A stretch of DNA of 43,612 bases from IMG/VR virus record IMGVR_UViG_3300024518_001893, positions 1 through 43,612 of that record. One strand, 5' to 3'. The stretch is from a virus. The notes beneath the pieces are model-generated. The model had not been told where the DNA came from. It did no database searches and saw only the letters and a list, made by a program, of their open reading frames with translations. Made by a program: the position numbers and the translations under genes. Below, piece after piece: positions 25,393 through 31,230 of this stretch (positions are counted from its first letter, which is position 1; each line of letters opens with the position of its first letter).

Positions 25393-25570
25393 TCACCTCT
25401 GCTAGTGCTTCCCACTCGTCTTCATTTACCCATGTTCGAGAATTGCACTTGGAGCATTTAACGTGCATCAATAATCCACCGCCCAAACCTGCTTTTTGGG
25501 TGAATTTAGGCTCCCCGCCATTGCCGCTATTACTGATCCATATGTGTTCGCAATCGAATTTATCCATCAT
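25379..25570 (-). CDS. Modular array zinc-ribbon mini-protein
   Basis: 63 residues: MMDKFDCEHIWISNS, then VKCSKCNSRTW and the end ALAEVNDDE. The cysteines suggest a zinc ribbon. It has the junction tail but no RIEKLE hinge. It overlaps the downstream gene by 14 nt at the junction. Likely a different cargo module captured between the same junction repeats. Confidence 0.6.
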   Translation of the reverse strand: MMDKFDCEHIWISNSGNGGEPKFTQKAGLGGGLLMHVKCSKCNSRTWVNEDEWEALAEVNDDE

Positions 25571-25571
25571 T

Positions 25572-25895
25572 TTAATTCACCTCTGCTATGGCATCTAGGT
25601 ACTTGTCACGCCAACGTGTAGCAGCATCTACCCAATCACCCGATGCTAAATTCCAATCGCCACCATAAGCGTTAGCAATAATTCCCCATGCCAGTTCCTC
25701 ACTTAACTCTAGCTTCTCGATGCGCTCCTCGTACCTCAACTCGGCCTGACAGTGTTCTTCAATCATGTTCATGTTAAGTTGCTTCTGGCGCTCAATCTCT
25801 GCGTCTTTGGCTTCAATCCGACAGTCCACGCACCTACAAGTCTTGCGGCAAGGGACCATCCCACTTCCAACATTCGATTGATCGTTACTCATCAT
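25572..25895 (-). CDS. Modular array protein, type B (copy 1)
   Basis: 107 residues. N-terminal half with cysteines (CRKTCRCVDC) and a coiled-coil region; then RIEKLELSEELAWG and a C-terminal half ending LDAIAEVN. The C-terminal half is nearly identical to that of the gene at 26986-27261 (150 bp with two mismatches), whereas the N-terminal halves are unrelated. The stop codon follows AEVN directly (AATTAAAATG at the junction). Confidence 0.7.
   Translation of the reverse strand: MMSNDQSNVGSGMVPCRKTCRCVDCRIEAKDAEIERQKQLNMNMIEEHCQAELRYEERIEKLELSEELAWGIIANAYGGDWNLASGDWVDAATRWRDKYLDAIAEVN
25575..25724 (-). repeat. 150-bp duplicated C-terminal module (copy 1)
   Basis: Matches 26995-27144 at a constant offset of 1420 with two mismatches. 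Its edges are the junction repeat on one side and the RIEKLE-coding CTTCTCGATGCG on the other, so the duplicated unit is exactly one protein module. Confidence 0.9.
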
Positions 25896-26109
25896 TCACC
25901 TCTGCTATGGCTCCCTCAAGATATGACAAGTAATTGGCATCGGTAATTGTAATTGCGTCAATTGCGGTTACTTTCTTGGCAGCCACCAACACCCGTTCCA
26001 GCTTCTCGATGCGGTCAATCAGCTCGGTAACGGTGTGCCTATCCTCTGGTTCCATTCCCATTGCGTCATCGGCAATGACCCTTGCTCGTTCAATCAGGTT
26101 GCTCATCAT
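25885..26109 (-). CDS. Modular array protein with RIEKLE hinge
   Basis: 74 residues: MMSNLIERARVIADDAMGME, DRIEKLERVLVAAKKVTAI and the tail YLEGAIAEVNDE. Helical throughout. The start shares its opening (MMSxLIER) with the gene at 26400, whereas the C-terminal module is unique. It overlaps the next mini-gene by 11 nt. Confidence 0.65.
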   Translation of the reverse strand: MMSNLIERARVIADDAMGMEPEDRHTVTELIDRIEKLERVLVAAKKVTAIDAITITDANYLSYLEGAIAEVNDE

Positions 26110-26413
26110 CCACCTCTGCTATTACCTTCAGTGCTGCTCTGGCGTAGTCGCCTATTTCATAAGCCCACATTGATTCAGATTTCAAAACCGTAAAAAATTC
26201 ACCATTGACTTCAGCGCCCCGCATCCACTCCAGCACCGCATAGTCGTCGTTAGCGTCATTCTCAGGATCAGGTAGGTCTTCAATCCTCTGGCCCATTACG
26301 CCGTCAGGGGTGCGCCATCGCGTGACATCAACCTCACCAGCTACATTGGTATAGCTTGACGTAGGTTTCCACCCCATTGCCTCTGCTAATTTGATTCGGT
26401 CACTCATCATCAT
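26090..26413 (-). CDS. Modular array protein, type A (copy 1)
   Basis: 107 residues, related to the protein at 25027 over most of its length, but with GEVDVTRW for GEVTRW and a different insert (GAEVNGEFFTVLKSESMWAY) before the shared YEIGDYARAALKVIAEV. The insert position may mark a third recombination point. It ends EVDDEQPD, a few residues past the usual tag. Confidence 0.7.
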   Translation of the reverse strand: MMMSDRIKLAEAMGWKPTSSYTNVAGEVDVTRWRTPDGVMGQRIEDLPDPENDANDDYAVLEWMRGAEVNGEFFTVLKSESMWAYEIGDYARAALKVIAEVDDEQPD

Positions 26414-26996
26414 CCACCTCTGCTATGGCATCAAAAGCCCGTCGTAAATCAAGCAGCGTAATCTTCACTGCCGGGTCATTAAAGTTTCCATGGGCATCTG
26501 CGAATGGCTTGAGAGCAGCCTCTAGCTTCTCGATGCGGTCCTTATCTGCCTTCCATTCCGGTAGGTCGCGCATTGTTTCTGCCAGCCGAGACTCACAACA
26601 TTTGAATAGTTCAGTATCATCCACCTCTGCTATAGCTTCATGTGCCATTCGTAGGTCGTGCAGCGTAAGTGCAAGGTCTGGTCGATCAGAGTCAATCGCA
26701 TCTGCAAATGGCTTGAGGGCGGCCTCTAACTTCTCGATGCGCTCTGCCTGTAAATACCATTCGTGGTCATCACTTTCTAGTACCTCAATGTGGTCATTCA
26801 GGCTTTCTATTTCTTCCTCGTACTCTGCCTGTTCTACACGTAGGCACTCTATCTCTTTGTTCGCCTTACTCTCTAGCACCTTAATGTGGGCATTAAGGCG
26901 TTCTATCTCGTCTGCTGCATCCCAATCTAGCTTTGTTTGCTGCCTATAATTTCGTTGCTTATGCGCTCTCAATCGTTCAATCAGGCTACTCATCAT
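26400..26996 (-). CDS. Double modular array protein (two mini-genes fused in frame)
   Basis: 198 residues. The first unit runs from MMSSLIERLRAHKQRN through long coiled-coil segments to RIEKLEAALKPFADAIDS and ends AIAEVDD at the internal junction 26622-26632. There the frame stays open (D-T-E-L-F) and a second unit with RIEKLEAALKPFADAHGN ends AIAEVDDDE. The internal junction keeps its AGAGGTG and ATGATA, but the frame that ATG opens closes after about 30 codons. It shows how arrays can yield longer proteins. Confidence 0.75.
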   Translation of the reverse strand: MMSSLIERLRAHKQRNYRQQTKLDWDAADEIERLNAHIKVLESKANKEIECLRVEQAEYEEEIESLNDHIEVLESDDHEWYLQAERIEKLEAALKPFADAIDSDRPDLALTLHDLRMAHEAIAEVDDTELFKCCESRLAETMRDLPEWKADKDRIEKLEAALKPFADAHGNFNDPAVKITLLDLRRAFDAIAEVDDDE

Positions 26997-27261
26997 TCAC
27001 CTCTGCTATGGCATCTAGGTACTTGTCACGCCAACGTGTAGCAGCATCTACCCAATCACCCGATGCTAAATTCCAATCTCCACCATAAGCGTTAGCAATA
27101 ATTCCCCATGCCAGTTCCTCACTTAACTCTAACTTCTCGATGCGGGTATCATATTTATCGTATTGAATACCGCACTGTTTCAGTCGTAGGGTCAGGCGTT
27201 CGACCTCCTCTGCCAGCCTCGCATTGTCGGCAATATAGAAGTCTCTCTTGTCACTCATCAT
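26986..27261 (-). CDS. Modular array protein, type B (copy 2)
   Basis: 91 residues: MMSDKRDFYIADNARLAEEV, a leucine-rich coiled coil, then RIEKLELSEELAWG and the same C-terminal module as the gene at 25572. First mini-gene with the full tag (AIAEVNDE). Its start overlaps the end of the lipoprotein gene by 11 nt. Confidence 0.7.
   Translation of the reverse strand: MMSDKRDFYIADNARLAEEVERLTLRLKQCGIQYDKYDTRIEKLELSEELAWGIIANAYGGDWNLASGDWVDAATRWRDKYLDAIAEVNDE
26995..27144 (-). repeat. 150-bp duplicated C-terminal module (copy 2)
   Basis: Second copy of 25575-25724, two mismatches. The abrupt end of similarity at the codons for RIEKLE shows that the copy was made by recombination between short shared sequences, not by duplicating a whole gene. 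Confidence 0.9.
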
Positions 27262-27451
27262 CCACCCCGTCTATTTGCGGTCTGCACTGAATCCGGTAGC
27301 CGCCGCTAACTTCGTGCAACATCACCGATCGCGTCCCTGCCGCAATACACTCCCTGTGTGCAATGATCAGTTCACTGTTGTTCTGCCCCTTCTCACAGGA
27401 CGATAAGGCGACCAAATAGACACATGCCAAAACGACCAATAGAAGTCTCAC
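27251..27451 (-). CDS. Small predicted lipoprotein
   Basis: 66 residues. A hydrophobic signal (LLLVVLACVYLVA) ends in the lipobox LSSC with C19 as the predicted lipidated residue; the mature part has two further cysteines. It begins with GTG overlapping the upstream stop. Its end, GVDDE, resembles the array tag, and its 3' end overlaps the first array gene. Candidates are an outer spanin or a superinfection-exclusion lipoprotein; neither is shown. Confidence 0.65.
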   Translation of the reverse strand: MRLLLVVLACVYLVALSSCEKGQNNSELIIAHRECIAAGTRSVMLHEVSGGYRIQCRPQIDGVDDE

Positions 27452-27606
27452 GCCGGCAACCTCTCGACCCTGACTGGGTCATCATCTGTTTTCGGCAAGT
27501 GGATGGTGAGTCCCTGCCAGTTATTCAGCTTTGCGTAGTCGCGGATCTTCAGCAGACTCCACCCGGTCACATCCTTGAAGCGTTCAAACTTGATCACGTT
27601 GTCCAT
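27448..27606 (-). CDS. Small hypothetical protein downstream of exonuclease
   Basis: 52 residues: MDNVIKFERF, a helical DYAKLNNWQG and an end DDDPVRVERLPA. Starts inside the end of the exonuclease gene (13 nt overlap) with GGAGGA 3 nt before the ATG, and ends on the GTG of the lipoprotein gene. No family is recognised. Confidence 0.6.
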   Translation of the reverse strand: MDNVIKFERFKDVTGWSLLKIRDYAKLNNWQGLTIHLPKTDDDPVRVERLPA

Positions 27607-28292
27607 GTCATCCTCCGATACATCTGGATCACCTTCTCGACATCCAGCTTGTTGTACTTGAGCACCTCATCGAGTCTTCCTGCCTGAACCATATCCCAAA
27701 CCATTGACCCATCCATATCTGCGACAGTGTCATCAGCCTCTGTTTCTATTCCCATAGCGGCAACGAGAGTGTCCTGCTTTATGTATTGACGGGGGTAACT
27801 ACCCATCCAGCCCACCATGGTGTCGTATACCCGGCCTTTTCCATGGCGAGACTCTTTTGGGATGGTGCAGGGTGGTTTGATTCCCAGTATCACGCATCGT
27901 TTCCACAGGAACGGCAGATCGAACCCAAGGACGTTGTGTCCTATCCACTGGAACAGACTGTGTTCCCCCTCACCGTATCGAATCTTCTGCCCCATGGCAT
28001 GAAAGAACCCCTCCAGCAGAACCTCTTCTGCGTCATCTGGTGACCGCACAAGACCCTCGACGGCATCGTGTCCGAATGCCCAGCTGATCGAGATGATTTC
28101 CCCGGTCAATCCATCCAACCCCGTTTTCTTCCAACTCTCTACTCCCTCCACCTCCGCGTTCTCTTCCATCCATTTTGCTATGGACTCGGGCTTTTTGTAT
28201 TGCCCCGGAGGTCGGACCATTGCGATGTGTTCCTGCAGCGCGCCCGGTCGTTGGTCGGGGATGGTTTCCAGATCGAAAAAGAAATCAAGCAT
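27594..28292 (-). CDS. DEDD-type 3'-5' exonuclease
   Basis: 232 residues. The start MLDFFFDLETIPD gives the first two acidic metal ligands (D7, E9); GHNVLGFDLPFL is the second motif; KYNKLDVEKV near the C-terminus carries the last aspartate. This matches the predicted PolB-like 3'-5' exonuclease family. It could process ends during recombination or degrade DNA. The start at 28292 is preferred; a longer frame from 28391 would overlap the upstream gene by over 100 nt. Confidence 0.8.
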   Translation of the reverse strand: MLDFFFDLETIPDQRPGALQEHIAMVRPPGQYKKPESIAKWMEENAEVEGVESWKKTGLDGLTGEIISISWAFGHDAVEGLVRSPDDAEEVLLEGFFHAMGQKIRYGEGEHSLFQWIGHNVLGFDLPFLWKRCVILGIKPPCTIPKESRHGKGRVYDTMVGWMGSYPRQYIKQDTLVAAMGIETEADDTVADMDGSMVWDMVQAGRLDEVLKYNKLDVEKVIQMYRRMTWTT

Positions 28293-28509
28293 GGTCTTCC
28301 CCCATGTCGAGATCAATCTGTGCGTGTCCAATCGTGTTCCCGTTTGCATCTTTGATGTTGGCATGAACGCTACTGTCTGTGCCTTCGGCAAACGCCATTA
28401 GCTGGACCTCTTTGTATGCGCGCATGACTGCTTTTTTTACAGTGTCTTTTGGGAAATCAACAACGTCCTGATTAAACGAGTTGATGATTAATTTCAGTTC
28501 AAACCTCAT
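28285..28509 (-). CDS. Hypothetical protein upstream of exonuclease
   Basis: 74 residues: a beta-like start (MRFELKLIINSF), a helix (KDTVKKAVMRAYKEVQLMA) and a beta-like end (NGNTIGHAQIDLDMGEDHA). AGGAGT lies before the ATG. It overlaps the exonuclease start by 8 nt and is probably co-translated with it. No family is recognised. Confidence 0.6.
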   Translation of the reverse strand: MRFELKLIINSFNQDVVDFPKDTVKKAVMRAYKEVQLMAFAEGTDSSVHANIKDANGNTIGHAQIDLDMGEDHA

Positions 28510-28599
28510 GTCGTACTCCTATCAAAATTAGGGTCCGTTTTGCAGCTTGGGTGGACGAGTCCCGGTGAGCTTTGCTGCTCTACCTGCGAGAGTAGATTC
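28510..28599. other. Spacer in minus operon, structured but unassigned
   Basis: About 90 bp between the SSB-like gene and the gene ending operon part 28509. It holds AGGAGT for the latter, short complementary stretches and, in the plus orientation, TACCTGCGAGAG, which resembles the leader in reverse setting. I see no tRNA, ribozyme core or convincing promoter. Confidence 0.35.
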
Positions 28600-29094
28600 T
28601 TAGTACGGAATGGTATCGTCGAACGGTACGTCCGCGTTTCCAGTTTCCGGTTGTGGTGTTGCCATTACTGGTGGTGGTGGATACGTTCCTGCTACCGGTG
28701 GTGTTGCTGCCGGGTATGCCATCGGGGCGACTGGTTGTGCCGACCTGATCCTGATTCCACCTACCATCTTACGACCGAACATTATCGTCGGGTCATTGTA
28801 CAAAACCACCTGCTGGTTCCTGATTCCACCAACCGTCGTTGCCCCTGTAATAGCCTTGAGCAATTCCTTGTTGGTGTTGTTCAGGATCATCGGCTTAACG
28901 TCGCCATGGAAATGCAGTACAGCACGATCCTCAGGGACACCTTCTGTTTCCACCTGATCAGTGGTCATGATGTAGATCTGAACCAGCATTGGTTGTTCAA
29001 CATCTTCCTTGGACAAGTACTTGCTCTTTGAGGGCACTGCCGAATCCAGACTCATGTTGTCATCCATTGGTACGCTTGTTCTATCGTCGTTCAT
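28600..29094 (-). CDS. Phage single-stranded DNA-binding-like protein
   Basis: 164 residues. The core contains SKYLSKEDVEQPMLVQI, AVLHFHGDVKPMILNNTNKE and VVLYNDPTIMFGRKMVGGIRI, the pattern of a common phage protein family that often sits among recombination genes. A proline-rich linker (PVAGTYPPPPVM) leads to an acidic, hydrophobic end (ADVPFDDTIPY) like the tip by which SSB proteins recruit partners. With the exonuclease and the nucleases of the plus operon it probably serves replication or recombination. Confidence 0.55.
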   Translation of the reverse strand: MNDDRTSVPMDDNMSLDSAVPSKSKYLSKEDVEQPMLVQIYIMTTDQVETEGVPEDRAVLHFHGDVKPMILNNTNKELLKAITGATTVGGIRNQQVVLYNDPTIMFGRKMVGGIRIRSAQPVAPMAYPAATPPVAGTYPPPPVMATPQPETGNADVPFDDTIPY

Positions 29095-29124
29095 TTTCTA
29101 GTTCCTTTTCAGTTTCGAGTGGGG

Positions 29125-29334
29125 TTAGATATGTGAATATTCTGCCTTACGCGACAAGAACCCCGGCTTGTGTGTGTCGTTATACTCTTTGCAGACGGCG
29201 CGCGCCTCATCTTCTGTGTCTACCAACCCAAGAACGGGTCGTGCCTTTTCCCATGGCGTAGCACACGGCTCCCTGCCATCAGGCCAATCTGGATTTCTCT
29301 TCCACCAACTGCGGACTCGGATTTCGTAACTCAT
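29125..29334 (-). CDS. Small hypothetical protein
   Basis: 69 residues: SYEIRVRSWWKRNPDWPDG, then PVLGLVDTEDEARAVCKEYND and a basic end. It looks like a small alpha/beta fold; no family is recognised. It overlaps the upstream gene by 4 nt. Confidence 0.6.
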   Translation of the reverse strand: MSYEIRVRSWWKRNPDWPDGREPCATPWEKARPVLGLVDTEDEARAVCKEYNDTHKPGFLSRKAEYSHI

Positions 29335-29666
29335 GACTTCTCCTCCAGTCCATCCCTGACCATGCCGGCGGCAACGTCAGCAATGAATCGTGTCTCGATG
29401 ACGTAACCATTCTTTCCCCAACGATCACAGGTCTCAGGCAGGTGGTCGTAGCACCACTGCAGAGCACGTTTGCTGTCGGGCCAGAGGATCACGATCGACC
29501 CCTCGAACTGGATCCGGAAGTCGTGGGTCGGGTTCTTCAATTCATCCTGCCGATCGCGCTCCGGGGCGAAGTCTCGATCACGACTGGGGTTCGGGTCGAG
29601 TGACTCGGCAATGTCCAGCAACGCAAAGTTGAGGGAGTCCAAGTTCGGTTTGTAGGTGTCGTTCAT
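29331..29666 (-). CDS. Hypothetical protein
   Basis: 111 residues. A helical, acidic first third (FALLDIAESLDPNPSRDRDF) and a second half with FRIQFEGSIVILWPDSKRALQWCYDHLP and a helical end. No family is recognised. A leader variant, AACTGGCGAGGA, lies 4 nt before the ATG and also codes the end of the preceding gene. Confidence 0.6.
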   Translation of the reverse strand: MNDTYKPNLDSLNFALLDIAESLDPNPSRDRDFAPERDRQDELKNPTHDFRIQFEGSIVILWPDSKRALQWCYDHLPETCDRWGKNGYVIETRFIADVAAGMVRDGLEEKS

Positions 29667-29842
29667 GATGTCCTCGCCAGTTCTTTCAGAATCGCGTTTG
29701 CGAAACGACGCAGGTTCTGGCGATCAGATTTGTTGTGAAGACTCATACAATCAAAGTGACCTTGGATGGATGGTGTGTCGTTCGGACCAAATCTACGTCG
29801 TGTGATCTGGTGTGTTTTTGCTTGCAGTAAATGCTTTGTCAT
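29663..29842 (-). CDS. Small basic hypothetical protein
   Basis: 59 residues, basic (HQITRRRFGPN, KSDRQNLRRFANAILKELA). The leader ACCTGCGAGGA (29850-29860) is 7 nt before the ATG. It overlaps the next gene by 4 nt. Probably nucleic-acid binding by charge; no motif. Confidence 0.55.
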   Translation of the reverse strand: MTKHLLQAKTHQITRRRFGPNDTPSIQGHFDCMSLHNKSDRQNLRRFANAILKELARTS

Positions 29843-29844
29843 GA

Positions 29845-29967
29845 TTATTTCCTCGCAGGTTGTCGCCAGCCTCTGAGCCAGCTTTTGATAAACTTGTCAT
29901 CGTAACCTTCGCTACGAAGTTTCTTGATGCGTCGTGCCTCTTCAGCAAATTGTTGCTTGGTGATCAC
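29845..29967 (-). CDS. Small basic protein ending in the leader element
   Basis: 40 residues from a GTG that overlaps the upstream stop: helical and basic (EEARRIKKLRSEGYDDKFIKS) with a final RQPARK. The codons for QPARK are the genomic leader CAACCTGCGAGGAAA, whose TAA closes the gene just before the next start. It has the length and charge of a small DNA-binding or anti-host peptide; function unknown. Confidence 0.5.
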   Translation of the reverse strand: MITKQQFAEEARRIKKLRSEGYDDKFIKSWLRGWRQPARK

Positions 29968-30281
29968 AGGTGCTTCTCCCAAACATACTTCTTGCCGCCG
30001 AGAATGAAGTCGTACTTCTTGCCGCGCAAAACTTGAACCCGGCTTAACTCTTCATCGGTGATGTGTTTCCAGCATCCGATCTCGACCAGCACCTTTCGTG
30101 CTGCGGTGATGACGGGTCGGTCTTCGTTATCGAGCGCCAGATCGTAGGTGTCATCGAGTGCGTTGTAGAGATCGTAACCGGGTTCTTCGCGATCAACATC
30201 CATCTGATGTTCGATCTCCTCGTTGAGAATCTTGCTGCCGACTTTGGCAAGTGCGATCTTTGTCAGGTCGTTGCGGTTCAT
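29964..30281 (-). CDS. Hypothetical acidic protein
   Basis: 105 residues. The N-terminus is helical, the middle acidic (DVDREEPGYDLYNALDDTYD), and the end is beta-like and basic (LRGKKYDFILGGKKYVWEKHL). No family is recognised. It overlaps both neighbours by 4 nt, so translation is coupled. Confidence 0.6.
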   Translation of the reverse strand: MNRNDLTKIALAKVGSKILNEEIEHQMDVDREEPGYDLYNALDDTYDLALDNEDRPVITAARKVLVEIGCWKHITDEELSRVQVLRGKKYDFILGGKKYVWEKHL

Positions 30282-30436
30282 GACCGTTGCTCCAGTTCTG
30301 CATCCGCGACTGCTTGTGCATCACTGCGTGAGCAACCCTCTGCTTCAAGTTCGCGTACTCGCTTTTCGTAAGCAATCAATTCTTTGGTGCGCCCTCGCAT
30401 TCCTATAACGTGGTCTCTTTGTCGTTGGTCAGTCAT
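30278..30436 (-). CDS. Small helical charged protein
   Basis: 52 residues, mostly charged helix (TKELIAYEKRVRELEAEGCS) followed by DAQAVADAELEQRS. The leader ACCTGCGAGGA (30443-30453) sits 6 nt before the start, which decides against the longer frame from 30487 that would translate the leader. The C-terminal part suggests a short helical hairpin. Confidence 0.55.
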   Translation of the reverse strand: MTDQRQRDHVIGMRGRTKELIAYEKRVRELEAEGCSRSDAQAVADAELEQRS

Positions 30437-30442
30437 GACAGA

Positions 30443-30453
30443 TCCTCGCAGGT
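30443..30453 (-). promoter_or_regulatory. Example of the conserved leader ACCTGCGAGGA
   Basis: One of eleven exact copies (plus-strand starts 306, 1007, 8667, 11817, 29850, 30443, 30682, 42297, 42741, 42977 and 43339), with variants at 8197, 11594 and 29671. The GAGGA core can pair with 16S rRNA, but the conserved 11-nt block is longer than a normal Shine-Dalgarno sequence. It occurs only before minus-strand small genes. Confidence 0.85.
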
Positions 30454-30674
30454 TAGATGGTGTTCTTGTTTTCAAATCGGTATCCACGAGAAATCATTTC
30501 CCGCTTAACCTGTGTACGTGCTGTGTGTCGTTTGCTGGTGACTGCCTCAACTTCCTCGTCGTGTCGTTCATGAAGATGATTGATCGCAAATGCCATGTAA
30601 CGGGGTTCACCGTTTATGTGTCCAAACTCAATGCAACGAATGGAAAAGGTTCTGAAGTCTGGGTGTAGTGTCAT
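30453..30674 (-). CDS. First gene of the long minus operon, hypothetical
   Basis: 73 residues with a beta-like start (MTLHPDFRTFSIRCIEFGHI) and a basic, helical remainder (HERHDEEVEAVTSKRHTARTQ). The leader ACCTGCGAGGA (30682-30692) is 7 nt before the start, and the promoter/operator lies at 30701-30729. Most proximal gene of an operon that runs to 24804. Confidence 0.6.
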   Translation of the reverse strand: MTLHPDFRTFSIRCIEFGHINGEPRYMAFAINHLHERHDEEVEAVTSKRHTARTQVKREMISRGYRFENKNTI

Positions 30675-30700
30675 GATGTGTTCCTCGCAGGTGAGACTGA

Positions 30701-30729
30701 AGTATCAGGGAAATGATGGTGTATTGCAA
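30701..30729 (-). promoter_or_regulatory. Promoter of long minus operon with overlapping operator
   Basis: Minus strand: TTGCAA (30724-30729), 17 bp, GATACT (30701-30706). The operator-like ATCAGGGAAATGAT is at 30704-30717. It stands back to back with the plus-strand promoter at 30736-30764, so one regulator could govern both directions. Confidence 0.75.
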
Positions 30730-30735
30730 CCCCTA

Positions 30736-30764
30736 TTGATAAATAAATAAGTTTTCTGTAGTAT
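30736..30764 (+). promoter_or_regulatory. Promoter for leaderless regulator gene
   Basis: TTGATA (30736-30741), 17 bp, TAGTAT (30759-30764). The expected transcription start, about 7 nt on, coincides with the ATG at 30772. No ribosome binding site lies between -10 and ATG. A degenerate operator-like ATCAG-TTTT-ATGAA covers 30763-30776, which would allow self-control. Confidence 0.6.
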
Positions 30765-30771
30765 CAGTTTT

Positions 30772-31230
30772 ATGAATAATCAACAACTTATAGTCTTTGT
30801 TGGCAGCAAAGAGGCAAATAAAATACAGGTCAGGGCAACCGGTGCGGTAAAAACTGCGATAAGTCGCGGTGCCCTGCCAAACCTAAAAAGCACGGTTGTA
30901 ACCTGCACCGACTGCGCCAGCAGGGCAACCATGTATGACCATCGTGATTATTTTAAGTTACTTGAGGTCGAGCCTGTTTGTCGTGGTTGCAATCGACGGC
31001 GCGGACAGGCTTTCCCATTAGTTATGAATAAAAAGGAGAGGGTTGTGGTAGTAAATTTTGGAAAGTTAGTTCGAGAGCTTATTGGTGCTGGCTGGACTCA
31101 AAAAGATATAGCAAAAAAAATTGGTTGCTCTCAACCAAATGTTGCGCGACTTCTAAAGGAAAAAAATGCCGACCCTCGTTGGAAGATTGGCAATAAAATT
31201 GTTCTGTTACACAAGGACCAGTGCCAGTGA
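30772..31230 (+). CDS. Zinc-finger/helix-turn-helix regulator, probably leaderless
   Basis: 152 residues. The N-terminal half has C45-x2-C48 and C70-x2-C73, a zinc-binding core. The C-terminal half contains GWTQKDIAKKIGCSQPNVARLL (about 107-128), a clear XRE-like helix-turn-helix. It is the first plus-strand early gene, divergent from the long minus operon. The promoter geometry implies translation of a leaderless mRNA, as known for lambda cI from PRM. It is the best candidate for the protein that binds the dispersed ATCAGG-type operators. Confidence 0.75.
   Translation: MNNQQLIVFVGSKEANKIQVRATGAVKTAISRGALPNLKSTVVTCTDCASRATMYDHRDYFKLLEVEPVCRGCNRRRGQAFPLVMNKKERVVVVNFGKLVRELIGAGWTQKDIAKKIGCSQPNVARLLKEKNADPRWKIGNKIVLLHKDQCQ

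Larger units (their letters stand above)
24855..27008 (-). repeat. Nine-copy junction repeat TAGCAGAGGTG (plus strand CACCTCTGCTA)
   Basis: Exact 11-mers at 24855, 25048, 25394, 25578, 25897, 26111, 26415, 26622 and 26998 (start positions), spaced 184-376 bp. Read on the minus strand each encodes the end of one protein (AEV) and provides an AGAGGTG ribosome binding site for ATG codons that begin 2-7 nt later. This dual coding defines a tandem array of mini-genes. Confidence 0.9.

Noticed and set aside
26425-26949. 174-codon plus-strand frame rich in serine and arginine opposite the array
   Set aside because: Antisense of the coiled-coil array gene; its low-complexity product is a by-product of the sense codons.
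24855-27008. Regularly recurring short repeat taken as a CRISPR array
   Set aside because: The repeat is only 11 bp, the intervals are 184-376 bp and coding, and each copy fits a gene end plus ribosome binding site.
28530-28600. tRNA or hammerhead-like ribozyme in the spacer of the minus operon
   Set aside because: Some short stems and a GAC-GAG-UCC-like run are present, but neither a T-arm consensus, an acceptor stem nor the full hammerhead core can be assembled.
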